From Ananas comosus (taxonomy: Eukaryota > Streptophyta > Magnoliopsida > Poales > Bromeliaceae), in contig NC_033628.1 of the NCBI RefSeq assembly GCF_001540865.1, forward strand, positions 8,153,971-8,217,970: a stretch of DNA of 64,000 bases, in the 5' to 3' direction. A program made the position numbers and the translations under genes. Below, one piece after another: positions 10,648 to 20,985 of this stretch (its first letter is position 1; each line of letters begins with the position of its first letter). The notes under the pieces are model-generated. The model ran no database searches. It was given only the letters and a program-made list of their open reading frames with translations, and was not told where the DNA came from.

Positions 10648-11158
10648 TTAGGGGCAATTGCTTATATACCCCTGAAAAGTTTCCGACTTTCCGATTTACC
10701 CCTCTTAGAAGGCTAGTATTGAAAATACCCTTTTTACGTTCCAACCTATTTCTAATATACCCCTAGAGTTAAAATATGTTAATTAACTCTGTTAACTCTG
10801 TAAAACTACTATTTTGTCCTTTCAAATATACCCTTCCACCATCACTGACTTTCTTATTTGCCCTTAAAATCAGGGGCATAAAAAGTATTTTAACTTTTGG
10901 TCTTTTCCAATATACCCCTCTACCGTCACCAACATTTCTTATTTGCCCTTAAGTTAAGGGCAAAATTGGCATTTTAATTTTTTTTAACTGTGGTAGATGT
11001 TTAACTCACGTTTAACCCAAGTTAATTTAACAGGAGATAACTGCGGGGGTATTTTGCAATAACGGTGGAACATATGAGGGGTATTTTAGAAAGAAAAAAA
11101 AAGTAGGGGTTAATCGGATATTTTTAAACGTATGAGAGGTATATAGACAATTATGCCT
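10648..11158. mobile_element. MITE, copy 2, tandem neighbour of copy 1
   Basis: The left end AGGGGCAATTGCTTATATAC mirrors the right end GAGGTATATAGACAATTATG. It is about 510 bp, non-coding, and better preserved than copy 1 (10006-10540). Phrases such as CTTATTTGCCCTTAAGTTAA match copy 1. The copies are separated by about 107 bp. Confidence 0.6.
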
Positions 11159-11639
11159 ATTTTTATATTAGAACTCTGAAAAAATTATAGAATTAAGCTA
11201 TAAAAATAATTTCAATGCTTCAAAGAAAACGGTGAATAATTTACCATATTTAAAAAATGATGATTCATTCAACGCATAAGGTAATTTTGTCAATAATTTT
11301 TTTAAAAAGATTACTTTTATAGTTATAATATTGTTTAAATCTATTAGTAAAAAAAAACGTAGGCTAATTTGCATAAAAAATTCGTCGGTTTTGCATTTTT
11401 GCAAAAATAGACTATTTTTTATATATTAAATATTATGTATGAATTTTTAGTAAACTAATCAAAATATCCTTATTCCCCTTTCTCTCTCCTTTCTCTTTTG
11501 TTTATTTTTCTCCTCCCTCTTTGCCTTCCCTCCTCACCGTTCCTCTATTTTTTTTCTCCTCCTACTTCCTTTCCCTCTCTTCCTCCGCCCTAACGTCGAT
11601 GTTGCGCTTTTCTCTCCTGTGAAAGATATGCCTTCTTTT
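11159..11639. other. Unassigned interval with a CT-rich tract
   Basis: AT-rich DNA, then a pyrimidine-rich tract at about 11463-11612 made of CTCCCTC and TTCCTC-like words. No gene seen. Confidence 0.45.
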
Positions 11640-12103
11640 TATTAGTTTGGTCCATGTAGCAAGTCTATAGAATAACTAAAATAAGATCTCAAATTGATTC
11701 TTATTGGAGTCCTAGTTGGACTAGACTTGATATCCATACAAGACTCTAATTCATTGTTGACTTTGAATTAGAAAAGCTTTATCTATAATATATAAGACTA
11801 TTCCTAATTGAATTAGAGCAGGACTGCATTTTCATCTATATATATACATATGGATGTACAGATCTGTACAGTAGTAAGAGGTGTGCCCGGCAGCTTCCGC
11901 ATGCGACGACGGGTTAGGAGTTGGCAGAGGAGTGGTGGTTCTTCACTAATTACCTTAGCAGTTCGGATTCATCGAAGCAACGGTATAAAGGATTTGGTCA
12001 AAGTTTTCTATATTCTCTAATTTAATTTTCTTGATTTTATGAAAAGCTTTTTCCAGTTATTTCTTGAAGTTTTCGTTGGAACAAGAGAAAGGTAGGATTC
12101 ACC
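11640..12103 (+). mobile_element. Copia LTR, left part (split by element H)
   Basis: H inserted with target duplication ATAAG (12104-12108 and 19297-19301), so this segment was once joined to 19302-19532. Together they precede a primer-binding site and a gag start, which makes the joined sequence the LTR of a plus-strand copia element. The left boundary is uncertain. A TATA-like run lies at about 11835-11850. Confidence 0.55.
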
Positions 12104-12108
12104 ATAAG

Positions 12109-12161
12109 TGTAAGGACTGAGATTTTGATAGTGCAATTAGACTCTCTGTTGATGATGTTTA
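12109..12161 (+). repeat. 5' LTR stub of H (53 bp)
   Basis: TGTAAGGACTGAGATTTTGA and the next 33 bases match 14445-14497 exactly. The remaining ~4.8 kb of the 5' LTR is absent; the sequence jumps directly into the primer-binding site. Confidence 0.85.
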
Positions 12162-12162
12162 G

Positions 12163-12170
12163 ATCAGAGC
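12163..12170 (+). other. Partial primer-binding site of H
   Basis: ATCAGAGC followed by GAGGTT is the 3' part of the usual TGGTATCAGAGCGAGGTT site complementary to initiator methionine tRNA. The first TGGT is missing because the deletion breakpoint lies here. Confidence 0.65.
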
Positions 12171-14431
12171 GAGGTTACAACCACAACACCATTCACAGGT
12201 TGTTTTGAAAAGTAAATGAAACTGAACCATTAGTTAGGTTGACCCTTAGGAAGACCTACGGTATATAGGCATGTGAGTGCGGGGTTTGGGCTTGTGTCCC
12301 TGTGTGCATTCGAGTTTGGTAAACTCGAAGTGCATGGTGTTTCTGTACGTGTTACGGTTCGCACAAGCTGGTGTCTAAGTCGGGGGTTGTGGCGGTGTAC
12401 TTATTCGGACATCGAGTGGTGGGGCGACATTCCCCAGGTGTTGCCACTCCTGTCAAGTGGGGCCTTGAAGGGCCAAGTGAGATTTTCGGGCCTAGGCGAG
12501 TGTTATAACCGCCGACGCCCAGGCCACTCTCTCAACTTAGGACACGAGAGCTACTGCGAGTGTCTCTACGGAGATGGTACTTAGACCTGCTAAGGTCGCA
12601 ACTTCAGTGGGGCTACTAGGGTGTAGCCCAGGGTTTGGATAGCGGTCGTTTCGGCGACTGCATTGTTAGTGTTACTTCCGCAGACCTTTGGGTAGGGTTG
12701 TGATGCCTACCTATCCTCCTTGATTGCTGATTGGAATCAGCGGTTCGAATCTTTGACCTTGAACTCGTTCATTCTTCCTACTAGAGTCGGATTGACACAG
12801 TTTTGGTGTCAAGTTTTCGTTGAGGCATACATCGTATGCGGTTATTCTAACACCTAAATTGGTGTGTTGTGGGTTAGTTGTAGTTGGTGATAGGTTTCGT
12901 CTAGATTCGAGATATTCCAGGGTCGTTCTAATTTTGAATGTCGACTTGTAAAGTCGATGTTTTGATAGTATCGGTTGTGAACTTCTGGTTCAGTGGAAAG
13001 GTATCAAGTGACTTGATACTTTATCGCGTTGTGCTTCTAACTTATTGTTGGTAGTGGATCTTCGGATATTTCGCTTTTCTTTTGATAAGTATATTGGCTG
13101 CAGACAATATACTGTCGAAAGAGGGACGAAATACTTTTTTTTCCTGTTTGGGACTTCTGGATTGGGTCGATGTGTTCTCTAGACTGTTTTGTGGGAAAAG
13201 CTCGAGAGATAGTCATCTTTGACCACGTAGCGAGCCTTGGATTATTCCTTGGCAGGTTTTGCACAGTTGACTTATCGTCATTTCTGATGGTTTCGACTTT
13301 GGTCCGAGTCTAGGTCATCGTTAGTCCTATTATTGTGCCTTCCACAGATAAGAGTTTCTTGGTTAGTAGTATCGGTCTGTTGTCGTGAAGTTCGAAATCA
13401 GTGGATGAGTGACTTGAGCCTGGTGGTTGGTCTTTGATTGTCACCATAACTGATAACGTAAAAGGGTTTGCCACTTGGCTTATCGTGCAAACCTTGGGTT
13501 AGCTTGCTTGTCCGGTTATTTGGTGACAGGTGCGCCTGGGTCTCAAGGAGACAGACATTTGGTGTTGCTGGGAACATCGATCGCTAGGGTCCATGGTTGG
13601 ACGGCAGCGACAGGGTCTTGTGGAGACCAGTGTTGAGCATCACCGAGGGTTGGTATCGCATGGTGCGATTGGCGACCTGTGCATCAAGTGATGGACTTGC
13701 AAGAGTATTTGGTGGTCGGTTGGTACCGGATTAAGTTTGAGGAGACAAAATTGTCTAGCTTATTTGGTGTTGTCAGTTGGACCTTTTTGGTCAGGTGGAA
13801 AGTGAGGTCTTGGACCTAGGACTATAAATTGTCGCAGGTGACTTTACGTTGATGAGGTTGGCAGTCTGTGTGGTCACTGGTAGGAGACTGTGGTCTCCAA
13901 AGCGAGAGTTTTGACTCAGGTCTTATAACAACGTTTCGTATTCGCTCATGGTGAGCAGGCTGACGTTGTTAGATAGTCGGAGTTTTCGTTTCAGTCTACG
14001 TGAATAGACTCCAGATTAAAGTGGTGTTGACTCGAGTCTCTTCTACGTGAACCTTCGACGTAGTCGAGTCGGTTACTGGTGTGCGGACCAAGGTTGAGTG
14101 GACCTAGAATTTCTGAGTGTTGAAGTGTTATCTCAGAATTGGCAAAGTTGGAATTGACGAAACCTAACCATGGGACTGTTTTTGTCCGCAGGTTATAAGA
14201 TGGTGTTGATCCCGGTGAGTTTTGGTCTGTAGATTTTGGGTCGAAACGTCTTCCCCTCGTTTTGTCCGAGTAGAACTCCAGTCCTATTCTTCCCTTATTC
14301 GGAGATTGATCTGTCCAAATTCGCGGAAATGTAATTGACCAGTACTCAAGGGTGATATTGTAGTGGTGAAGCAATATCCGAATTCGATTTCGGTGGGTAT
14401 GTGGTCAAGTTTCGGGGACGAAACTTCTTTT
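12171..14431 (+). other. Non-coding internal domain of H
   Basis: No long open frame on either strand and no retroviral motif. Phrases such as GGACATCGAGTGGTGGGGCG (about 12410) and CCCCAGGTGTTGCCAC recur, reversed, in 53316-53735. Others match 46736-48262, for example the stretch near 13940 containing CTCATGGTGAGCAGGCTGAC. The 103-codon frame at 12273-12584 is not supported by that comparison. Confidence 0.65.
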
Positions 14432-14444
14432 AAGGGGGGGATAA
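14432..14444 (+). other. Polypurine tract of H
   Basis: AAGGGGGGGATAA lies directly before the LTR start TGTAAGGACTG and after GGGACGAAACTTCTTTT, the usual context at the 3' end of gypsy internal regions. Confidence 0.8.
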
Positions 14445-15179
14445 TGTAAGGACTGAGATTTTGATAGTGCAATTAGACTCTCTGTTGATGATGTTTATGT
14501 GTGTAATTTAATTACATAAGCATTCGTCAAGTTTCAGGAGAAAATGAGTTAGAACGGAGAAGTTACGCGATTATTAGTTTTCACTTAAGTGAATAGTAAC
14601 TCCGGTTTTTCGGAGAAGCCACGGAGTAGAGTTGGCTTTCGGCGCGTATCGGACTCCGTTCATAGCGATCCAATAGCTCGTTTCGACCGGTTCAGCTGTT
14701 CTGGAACTACTGGCGTTGACGGATTTTGAGTTTGACGCACGGATTTCGAGAAAATCCAAAAATACGTGTTTTATATGTATTTTGTGCGTAGTTTCTTCTG
14801 TTGGAGAGAGGAACGGATTTCGTTGCGAATCCGTGATCGTTCGAGGTGAACCAAAATCGTAGCTTTGTTGTCTCTGAGGTGCTGATCGTACTGGTGCGAT
14901 CCGTTCGCAAATCTGACGGACGGATCTGCGGAGATCGCGCGTTGATCGAGGAGAGGTCGGTGTTGGCAAAACGATATTTTCGCAAAAGTCGCGACATTTT
15001 ATGTACCGTTTCGCGTGAAATCGCACGTGGAGGGGTATTCGCGCGTTTTACTTGTGCTGTGAGGGACTAGGAACAAATTGTTGAGTCTTGGTGGACTTTT
15101 TCGCAAAGTTTCTCCTTGGTATAGATTCATTCTAGGGTTTTCTTGGAACCCTAACCCGACTAGCCACTTCCAGCAAACC

Positions 15180-16110
15180 CTAGCCGCCCCCTTGCTTCCC
15201 TTGCCCTAGCCGCTCGCCTTCCGGTCGCTGCCGACCAAGTCCGGCCGGCCGCCGCCGCCGCAGCACCACATTCCTCCCTCTCCATCTCTCTCCATCTCCT
15301 TTTTCTTCCGGGTTGGAGCTCGGGCCGAGGTTATATTGTCTCAAGGCACCTTGTCGACGTCGCCCCGACCCCTCGGCGTCCCTCTCCGCCGATCGCCGCC
15401 GCCCCGAGCCGCCCGGAGCGCCGCCGCTGCCGCTCCAGCCGCTGCTGTATCCTGCAGCTTCCCAGCCCGAGCCCAGGCCGAGTCTAACCCGCGGCCTCCC
15501 CGCGCGCAGCCACTGCATGAACCCGCTCCCGCCGCCGTCCCCGGAGTCTCGGTGGCCCTCCCCGCAGGTCGCCGGCGCCCCTGCGGGCCGCCACCGCCGC
15601 CTCGGCCAGCAGCAGCCGCCCCAGCCCGAGCTCGGGCTGAGGTCTCTGTGCGCCCTCTCCTCCGCGCCGCAGCCACCTGGGGTCGCTCCCGCGGCCGTCT
15701 CCTGTGTCCCACCGACCTTCCCGGCCGGTCGCCGCCGCCCTTCGGGCCGCCGCCGCCGCCCTGAACCCTGGGCGCCGCCGCCCAGGTCTGCAACCGAGCC
15801 TAGCTCGAGCGGCAGCGCTCGAGCCGTGGGCTGCCGCTGCTGCCGCCCGCCGCCTCCCTTCTCCTCCTCCGGCATCTGGGGACCCGCCGCTGTCGTCCCC
15901 GACCTGTCCCGGCCATCGCCGTCGCTGGGAGGAGCCGCTGGACCGTGCCCTAGCTTGTGCGGGCTCGGCTCGTTCCGCCGTCGCCGCCGCCACTCTCCGC
16001 CGCCAACCGAGGTGAGCATCGTGTTCCTCACCTCCCCCGCACCCATCTCTGGCCTGCGCGCACCTCGGCGTGCCGCCGGAAGCCGGCCGGAGCAACCTTG
16101 CTCCGGCCAA
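15180..16110. other. GC-rich block in the H LTR
   Basis: About 930 bp rich in CCG, CGC and GCC triplets inside otherwise AT-rich DNA. Stops are rare in all frames, producing overlapping 100-288-codon frames on both strands with Arg/Pro/Ala/Gly-rich, low-complexity translations. I regard these as composition artefacts. H3 (about 20250-20596, 23079-23290) and K (about 39530-40190) have GC-rich blocks at the same relative place. Confidence 0.7.
16009..16034 (+). other. Hairpin 1 of the H LTR
   Basis: GAGGTGAG pairs perfectly with CTCACCTC across a 10-nt loop. The left arm contains a consensus-like 5' splice site (AGGTGAG). Confidence 0.6.
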
Positions 16111-16182
16111 GCCCGAAATAGGGCTTAATTTGAATGCTTTACTGTTCCGAGCAACCCGAGCCTCCCCGATCTCTGCGGAAGG

Positions 16183-16221
16183 GAGCACGATGATCGTAGT
16201 AAATTTCTGATCATCGTGCTC
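16183..16221 (+). other. Hairpin 2 of the H LTR
   Basis: GAGCACGATGATC pairs perfectly over 13 bp with GATCATCGTGCTC, loop 13 nt. Confidence 0.7.
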
Positions 16222-16351
16222 ACCTTATTTTCTGTCGGGGAGACTCCGTTCCGCTTTTTCGGCATTGTCGACCCTGTAGAGCCTGTTTGGCTGCTGTTGC
16301 GGGTTTGCACACACTTTGGCGGTGATCCGAGGCTGTCCCGATGCCTCTGGA

Positions 16352-16396
16352 GGTGAGCACGGTGATCGTGGATCAGTGCTGATCACAGTGCTCACC
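16352..16396 (+). other. Hairpin 3 of the H LTR
   Basis: GGTGAGCACGGTGATC pairs with GATCACAGTGCTCACC over 16 bp with one mismatch, loop 13 nt. A similar GTGAGCAC...GTGCTCAC pair is in H3 (about 23370-23408), and a weaker one in K (about 39558-39603). Confidence 0.7.
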
Positions 16397-18689
16397 TTAT
16401 TTTGGATCAGCGGATGTCGTATCGTTCTGTTTGGTGACTTTTTCCCCGACTACGCGCTGTTCGCAGAACCTTCGGGTTGCTCCCGCGCTTCCCACAGTGA
16501 CCTGTTGCGCTCCAGACCGTGAGCACGGCCTCCGGCACGTCGAGACCTATCAGTATGTGTCTCAGCAGAACTTAGAAGTCCTCGGTTTGCGTGTACGGGC
16601 TATGTTATTGCCCGATTTACATAAAATATTGGGATTTTATGTAAATTCAGGGGCTTTTGTGCAATTGTGCGCCTTGGGGCTACTGTGGACAGTGTGTAGA
16701 CATGTGTGGTGTTCTCTGGACTGATTGTCCATGATCCGTTAGCTTTTGCAGAAATCGAAGAGTCGATTTCGACGCGTTTTTCGGCGAAATTCGCCCAAAG
16801 AACGCGGTTTTGGTTCGGATTTCTTCCGACGTCGTTTGGTTGCTCTGTGAGTGGTCGATAAGCCTTGTTGGCTGGTCACCATCATCACCTTGTGGGTTCG
16901 GTGATGACGGGTGAGCGACGGTGGGTTCCGGTGTCGAATTTGACACTTCCGGGAACCCGTATTCGTACAATTATCCGGCAATAATTGTGTCGTGGTGTTA
17001 TCTTATGTTTGCTGCCAAAACATCCAAATTGGAGTGTTTTGTGGCAGCGGGTGACTCGTGGCATGAGTCGGTGCCTTCCGAGATAGTTAGTGGGTCCCGA
17101 CGGAGTCCCGGTGCGATTTTCGGGACTTCCGGCGAGTTACGGTAGTCGGTTTTAGGAAACTGATCTCCGTGGGTTTGTTAGAGGGATTATGATGTAGTGT
17201 TTCTTAGTTGTGGGTTAGACACTAACCCAGTGGACCTTCCTTAGGTCCCGTTGACGTTCTTTTGCAGTCAGGTGACAGGCGCGACAGTTGTACAGGTGGG
17301 TACTTCGATCCGACGTTGGTACAGTGGTGCACGCTCGGTGATGGTTTCTTACCCTTGTTCTTTTGTTATTATCCATGCATATATTATATATTGAGCTTTG
17401 CACCTCTATCGTTTACATTACACCCACGTTGTTTGATTATACTCTACTCAGACGTTTCCATGCTTAGTATCATGTGTAGGAGTATAATCTATCTGTATGT
17501 GATACCATGTTTTCTTGTTGCTCTACTTAGCTATTCTGCATACCCTGATTCATGTTTATAGTAGAGCGATTCCGTGATTATCTATGAGATCAGCGATCTA
17601 GTCGGTCGATTCTAGTATTCAGTAATTGTGACCTATTCGGTGAGTTCTTCGACCTTTGTTGTCTGATGACCGTTAAGGTCGGTATACCCTGAGGGGTGGG
17701 ATTGTCGGTTAGTTGCCGACGGATGATTATACCTTACTCATATTCACTATTTGACATGTTTGTGACCTAGTCGGTCAGTACATCATATCCTATACTTGTG
17801 ACATGATTGGTCGAGTTTTATATCCTAGTTGATCTAAGTGGTTAGTCCTTGTGGTTCATTGAGCAGTATTTGCATATATTTGAGAGGATGTCGATGTTAT
17901 CCCATCCTAGTTGACCTGAGTGGTCGGTTCTTGTGCTTCCTTACAGTTGATGACCTATGCGGTCGATGGGCCCTGGGGGGCAGGATTGTCGGCTGGTTGC
18001 TGACGGTTGATCATTGACCATATTGCATTGATCGCCCGATACTCGTCGCATTTCACGAACACTGGCGGTCTGATCCACCGCAAGGAGTGTTCTTTTCCGA
18101 AAAAGTGGTTGAATGGTGACAACCCGTGAGCCCTAAAGGGGTTATATGCATGTTAGAGCGGCAGTGGTACTGTCGGGAGGTGTTGCGGTGCGGACCTCCA
18201 GGGCATTGGCTTGAGGTCTGCGGTGCTGACCAAGAGAGCATTGGTTTCAGATTGGGTACTTTTGGACTGATTGTCCCATTGACGCATATGTTTATAGTAG
18301 CAGTCGTTGCATGCATACTCACAGATCTTACTTTATAGTTGTCTTGCTACTATAGTAGATATTCATGTATGCTTTCTGTTCCAGTTACAGTAGCGGTAGC
18401 CGTTTATTCAGTATAGTTCTTACTTCCTTTCAGTTTATCGCTATTGTATATCTGCTCATTACCTTGTTTATTTCCACTGACCCATGTTGTTGTATAGTTC
18501 TTCCTGATCCGGTGAGTACTCCTCGTCTTCTTCGGCTTGCGGTACCCACTGGGAGGGAAGACATGTTTACATGTTCTCACCTCCCCCACCATTTTTCAGG
18601 TATCGCGAGCGATGAGTAGTGGGACGAGACGTGAGGTACATGTGTAGCGGTCGATAGAGCTTCCGACCCAGGTTATTTCGATTTAGTTA

Positions 18690-18968
18690 TTATCCTTGGT
18701 ATTTCTGTTGATATATAGTTTAGTTAGTTTATGTGGTTCAGTATTTATTTACATTTGAAAATGTGGATTTCTGGATTTTGTAAAATAAAAGGTTTTCTAC
18801 CCCTCGTGGTAGCGTTTTTAAANNNNNNNNNNNNNTTATCCTTGGTATTTCTGTTGATATATAGTTTAGTTAGTTTATGTGGTTCAGTATTTATTTACAT
18901 TTGAAAATGTGGATTTCTGGATTTTGCAAAATAAAAGGTTTTCTACCCCTCGTGGTAGTGTTTTTAAA
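18690..18968. other. N gap flanked by a 133-bp direct duplication
   Basis: 18690-18822 and 18836-18968 are nearly identical (two visible differences) and sit on both sides of 13 Ns (18823-18835). This is the signature of two contig ends that overlap but were joined without merging, so the true LTR is probably shorter by one copy. Confidence 0.85.
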
Positions 18969-19301
18969 AGAATAAAGGTTTCTGTGTAGGAAACAGTTTT
19001 CAAAAGATTTTTGTGGATTTCTGTTTAAACCTTGAATGTAAAACTGTGATGTGAATGGTGAATGTATGAATGTATAGTTATTTTTATATTCATCTGATTG
19101 TGGTTGTATCCTGGTTGTACTGTGTATTTGATCGACGCCGTGCAAATACAGGGGAGACTCTGTCCGTGTGAACAGTGGATTCCCTGTATTTGTGGCGGAT
19201 CTGGCATACTCTGGGGTCAGGTTTTCAAAAAAAAAAAAAAAAATCAGACGCTTTTCCGCTTTGTTTTAAACTGAAAAGGGATCCTGGGGCGTGACAATAA
19301 G

Positions 19302-19532
19302 ATTCTTGATTTTTTTTATTCGGAGAAGACATAATTCGTAAGCTTGAATTTTGTTTCTTCATATAGTAGAATACATCTCTCTCGCTCTCTCCGTGGACAT
19401 AGGCAATTGCCAAACCACGTAAATCTTGGTTTCTTCTTTCTACATCTTTTTTTTTTTTACTGTTTGGCTTTCTCTATTTTTCATGCATATTTGTTGGTAG
19501 TGCATGACGGACGAGCCATCCGGTTCCCAACA
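19302..19532 (+). mobile_element. Copia LTR, right part
   Basis: Continues 11640-12103 after removal of H. It contains CCGTGGACATAGGCAATTGC and AACCACGTAAATCTTGG, typical of plant copia R/U5, and ends CCCAACA two bases before a primer-binding site. Confidence 0.75.
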
Positions 19533-19534
19533 AG

Positions 19535-19546
19535 TGGTATTAGACC
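19535..19546 (+). other. Copia primer-binding site
   Basis: TGGTATTAGACC is a slightly mutated TGGTATCAGAGC, complementary to the 3' end of initiator methionine tRNA, directly downstream of the LTR end. Confidence 0.75.
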
Positions 19547-19706
19547 GTAAGGTTCACACTATAGCAGAGATTTGGAATGTCTCATCTTGTAAGTTTGAGG
19601 TAGAGAAATTTGACGGTAAAGAAAACTTCGGTCTCCGGCAAAGAAGAGTGAAACCCCTTCTAATACAACTGGGCCTTCATAAGGCGTTGTTTAGAAAATT
19701 GAATAA
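19547..19706 (+). pseudogene. Copia gag, first ~45 codons, truncated
   Basis: The frame reads SSCKFEVEKFDGKENFGLRQ then VKPLLIQLGLHKAL, matching the N-terminus of copia gag (FEVEKFDG.N.FGLW...LLIQQGL). The conserved Trp after FGL is Arg here. It is cut at 19707 by the start of LTR H3. A frame from the ATG at 19504 runs through the LTR end and is unlikely to be the natural start. Confidence 0.8.
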
Positions 19707-20596
19707 TGTGATAACTGAGAATCTTTTCTTATGTACTTTCACATCTTTTTAAATGTTATCATGTGTAATTTAATTTTAAAATTTTTCGCCAAGAAATGAT
19801 TTAAAATAAAAAATTACGCGATTATTACTTTTCACTTAAAGTGAATAGTAACTTATATTTTCGGACGAGGCCATTGAGTGTAGATGGCTTTTGTCACGTA
19901 CCGGACTCTATTTCGGGTGATCCAATATCTCGTTTTCGATAGTCCGACTATGTCTGATCCAATAGTGTTGACGGATTTTACGTCTGATACATAGTTTTCG
20001 AGAAATGTTGCCTTTATTGCAGATGGGCAATTTATACGCTATGTTTTTGGTTTTTAAACTCAATCGGCGCTTCGTTTTGCAAGGAAAACCCACTGACGGG
20101 GACCTTTCTGCGAGAAAAAGTTAGTGGAGAGGGAGTTGGGCCGCAAATTCACAAATTGGGGGGATTTTGGGGTAATTATCATATATTAAAATAAATGCCT
20201 TAGGATTAGGGTTTCATTAACCCTAACCCTAACGCTAACCACCCTGCCTCCCCCACATGGTCCTCTTGAGACGCAGCGCTGCTGCCGTCGCTGTCGGAGG
20301 CCACCGAGAAGAGGAGGATCTCTCTACATCTCTCTCCATATCTCTCTCTTTGTATTGGTGTGGTAGAAGGAGCCTAAACCTTCTGTTTCGACGCCTCCGC
20401 TGACTGGGACCACCGCCAGCGTCATCACCCGATCTCGGCTACTACCCCTGGGCAACCCCCGGTGCCGTCATGCCCTGGGGAGCCACTGCAGCTGAGGTCT
20501 AGCCCATAGACCTCACGCGGCCAAGGGGAGCCACCCGGTTGCCTCCGTCGTGCCGCGCCACCTCTGACTATCGCCGTGGGCCCCAGGGAGGGCACC
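19707..20596 (+). mobile_element. LTR H3 (H-like), 5' part
   Basis: Starts TGTGATAACTGAGA, a mutated TGTAAGGACTGAGA, then follows H: AATTACGCGATTATTACTTT, TCACTTAAAGTGAATAGTAA and the GGCCATTGAGTGTAGATGGC stretch. It enters the GC-rich block, where it is interrupted by LTR A3 at 20597. The short CCCTAACCCTAACGCTAACC at about 20219 is an LTR motif, also seen once in H, not a telomere. Confidence 0.7.
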
Positions 20597-20935
20597 TGTC
20601 ACGCCTCGGGGCCCAGCGGAAGCTCGCCCGGCACGTGTCCAGACCCACCATATGTCTAAAACATATAAGGCGTCTACGATAAAGTAATAAATAAAATAAT
20701 AATACAAAGAGATCTAGCGATATCAGAGCAAAATACTACTAGATTCTACAACAGGAGAGTACAACAAAGCTAAAATTCACTAAATTAAACCATAAAATAG
20801 AACAACAAAAATCCGATTATAAGTGCTATAAGTGGTACAATGGTGGTCTCTATACATGGTAACAAAACTCTCTCTCACCAAACACAAAAGGAGAGTAGAC
20901 CACCTAGGAGCAAAAACAAGCTCCGCGATAACTAG

Positions 20936-20985
20936 CTATGCGACTCCCTTGCCGCGATCCCGTGCCTCCGCCGGTGCTGAAGGCT
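20936..20985 (-). other. RGKG(V/I)A micro-frame in A3
   Basis: Minus strand after CTTTTTCAG: EPSAPAEARDRGKGVA then TAG. It differs from A0 mainly at synonymous positions and Ile/Val. Confidence 0.5.

Larger units (their letters stand above)
12109..19296 (+). mobile_element. Element H: large non-autonomous LTR retrotransposon
   Basis: Bounded by the exact 5-bp duplication ATAAG (12104-12108, 19297-19301). The order is a 53-bp stub of the 5' LTR, a partial primer-binding site, a 2.28-kb internal domain, a polypurine tract and a 3' LTR of about 4.85 kb. The stub is identical to the first 53 bp of the 3' LTR. The internal domain has no gag or pol signature and is far too short for them. It resembles the internal domain of J on the other strand. 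I infer a large-retrotransposon-derivative (LARD) type element that would borrow enzymes from an autonomous relative. Confidence 0.8.
14445..19296 (+). repeat. 3' LTR of H (about 4.85 kb)
   Basis: Starts TGTAAGGACTGAG and ends CTGGGGCGTGACA, just before the right-hand ATAAG. In order it contains a GC-rich block (about 15180-16110), three GTGAGCAC-type hairpins (16009-16396), degenerate repeats with GTCGG-like words (about 17580-18020), the CCCACTGGGA hairpin block near 18548-18580, and TTTTTCAGG at 18593-18601. The length includes a 133-bp assembly duplication around an N gap (18690-18968). The RGKG micro-frame of other LTRs is not recognisable here. Confidence 0.82.

Noticed and set aside
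12273..12584. 103-codon frame in the internal domain of H
   Set aside because: No known domain, and the frame is not kept in the homologous J sequence at 53316-53734.
15180..16188. Overlapping 100-288-codon frames on both strands
   Set aside because: They come from a GC-rich block with few stops, give low-complexity Arg/Pro/Ala/Gly text, and lie inside an LTR.
20219..20238. Telomere-like CCCTAACCCTAACGCTAACC
   Set aside because: Only a few imperfect units, lacking the plant CCCTAAA period, at a place in H3 where H and K also have a CCCTAAC motif.
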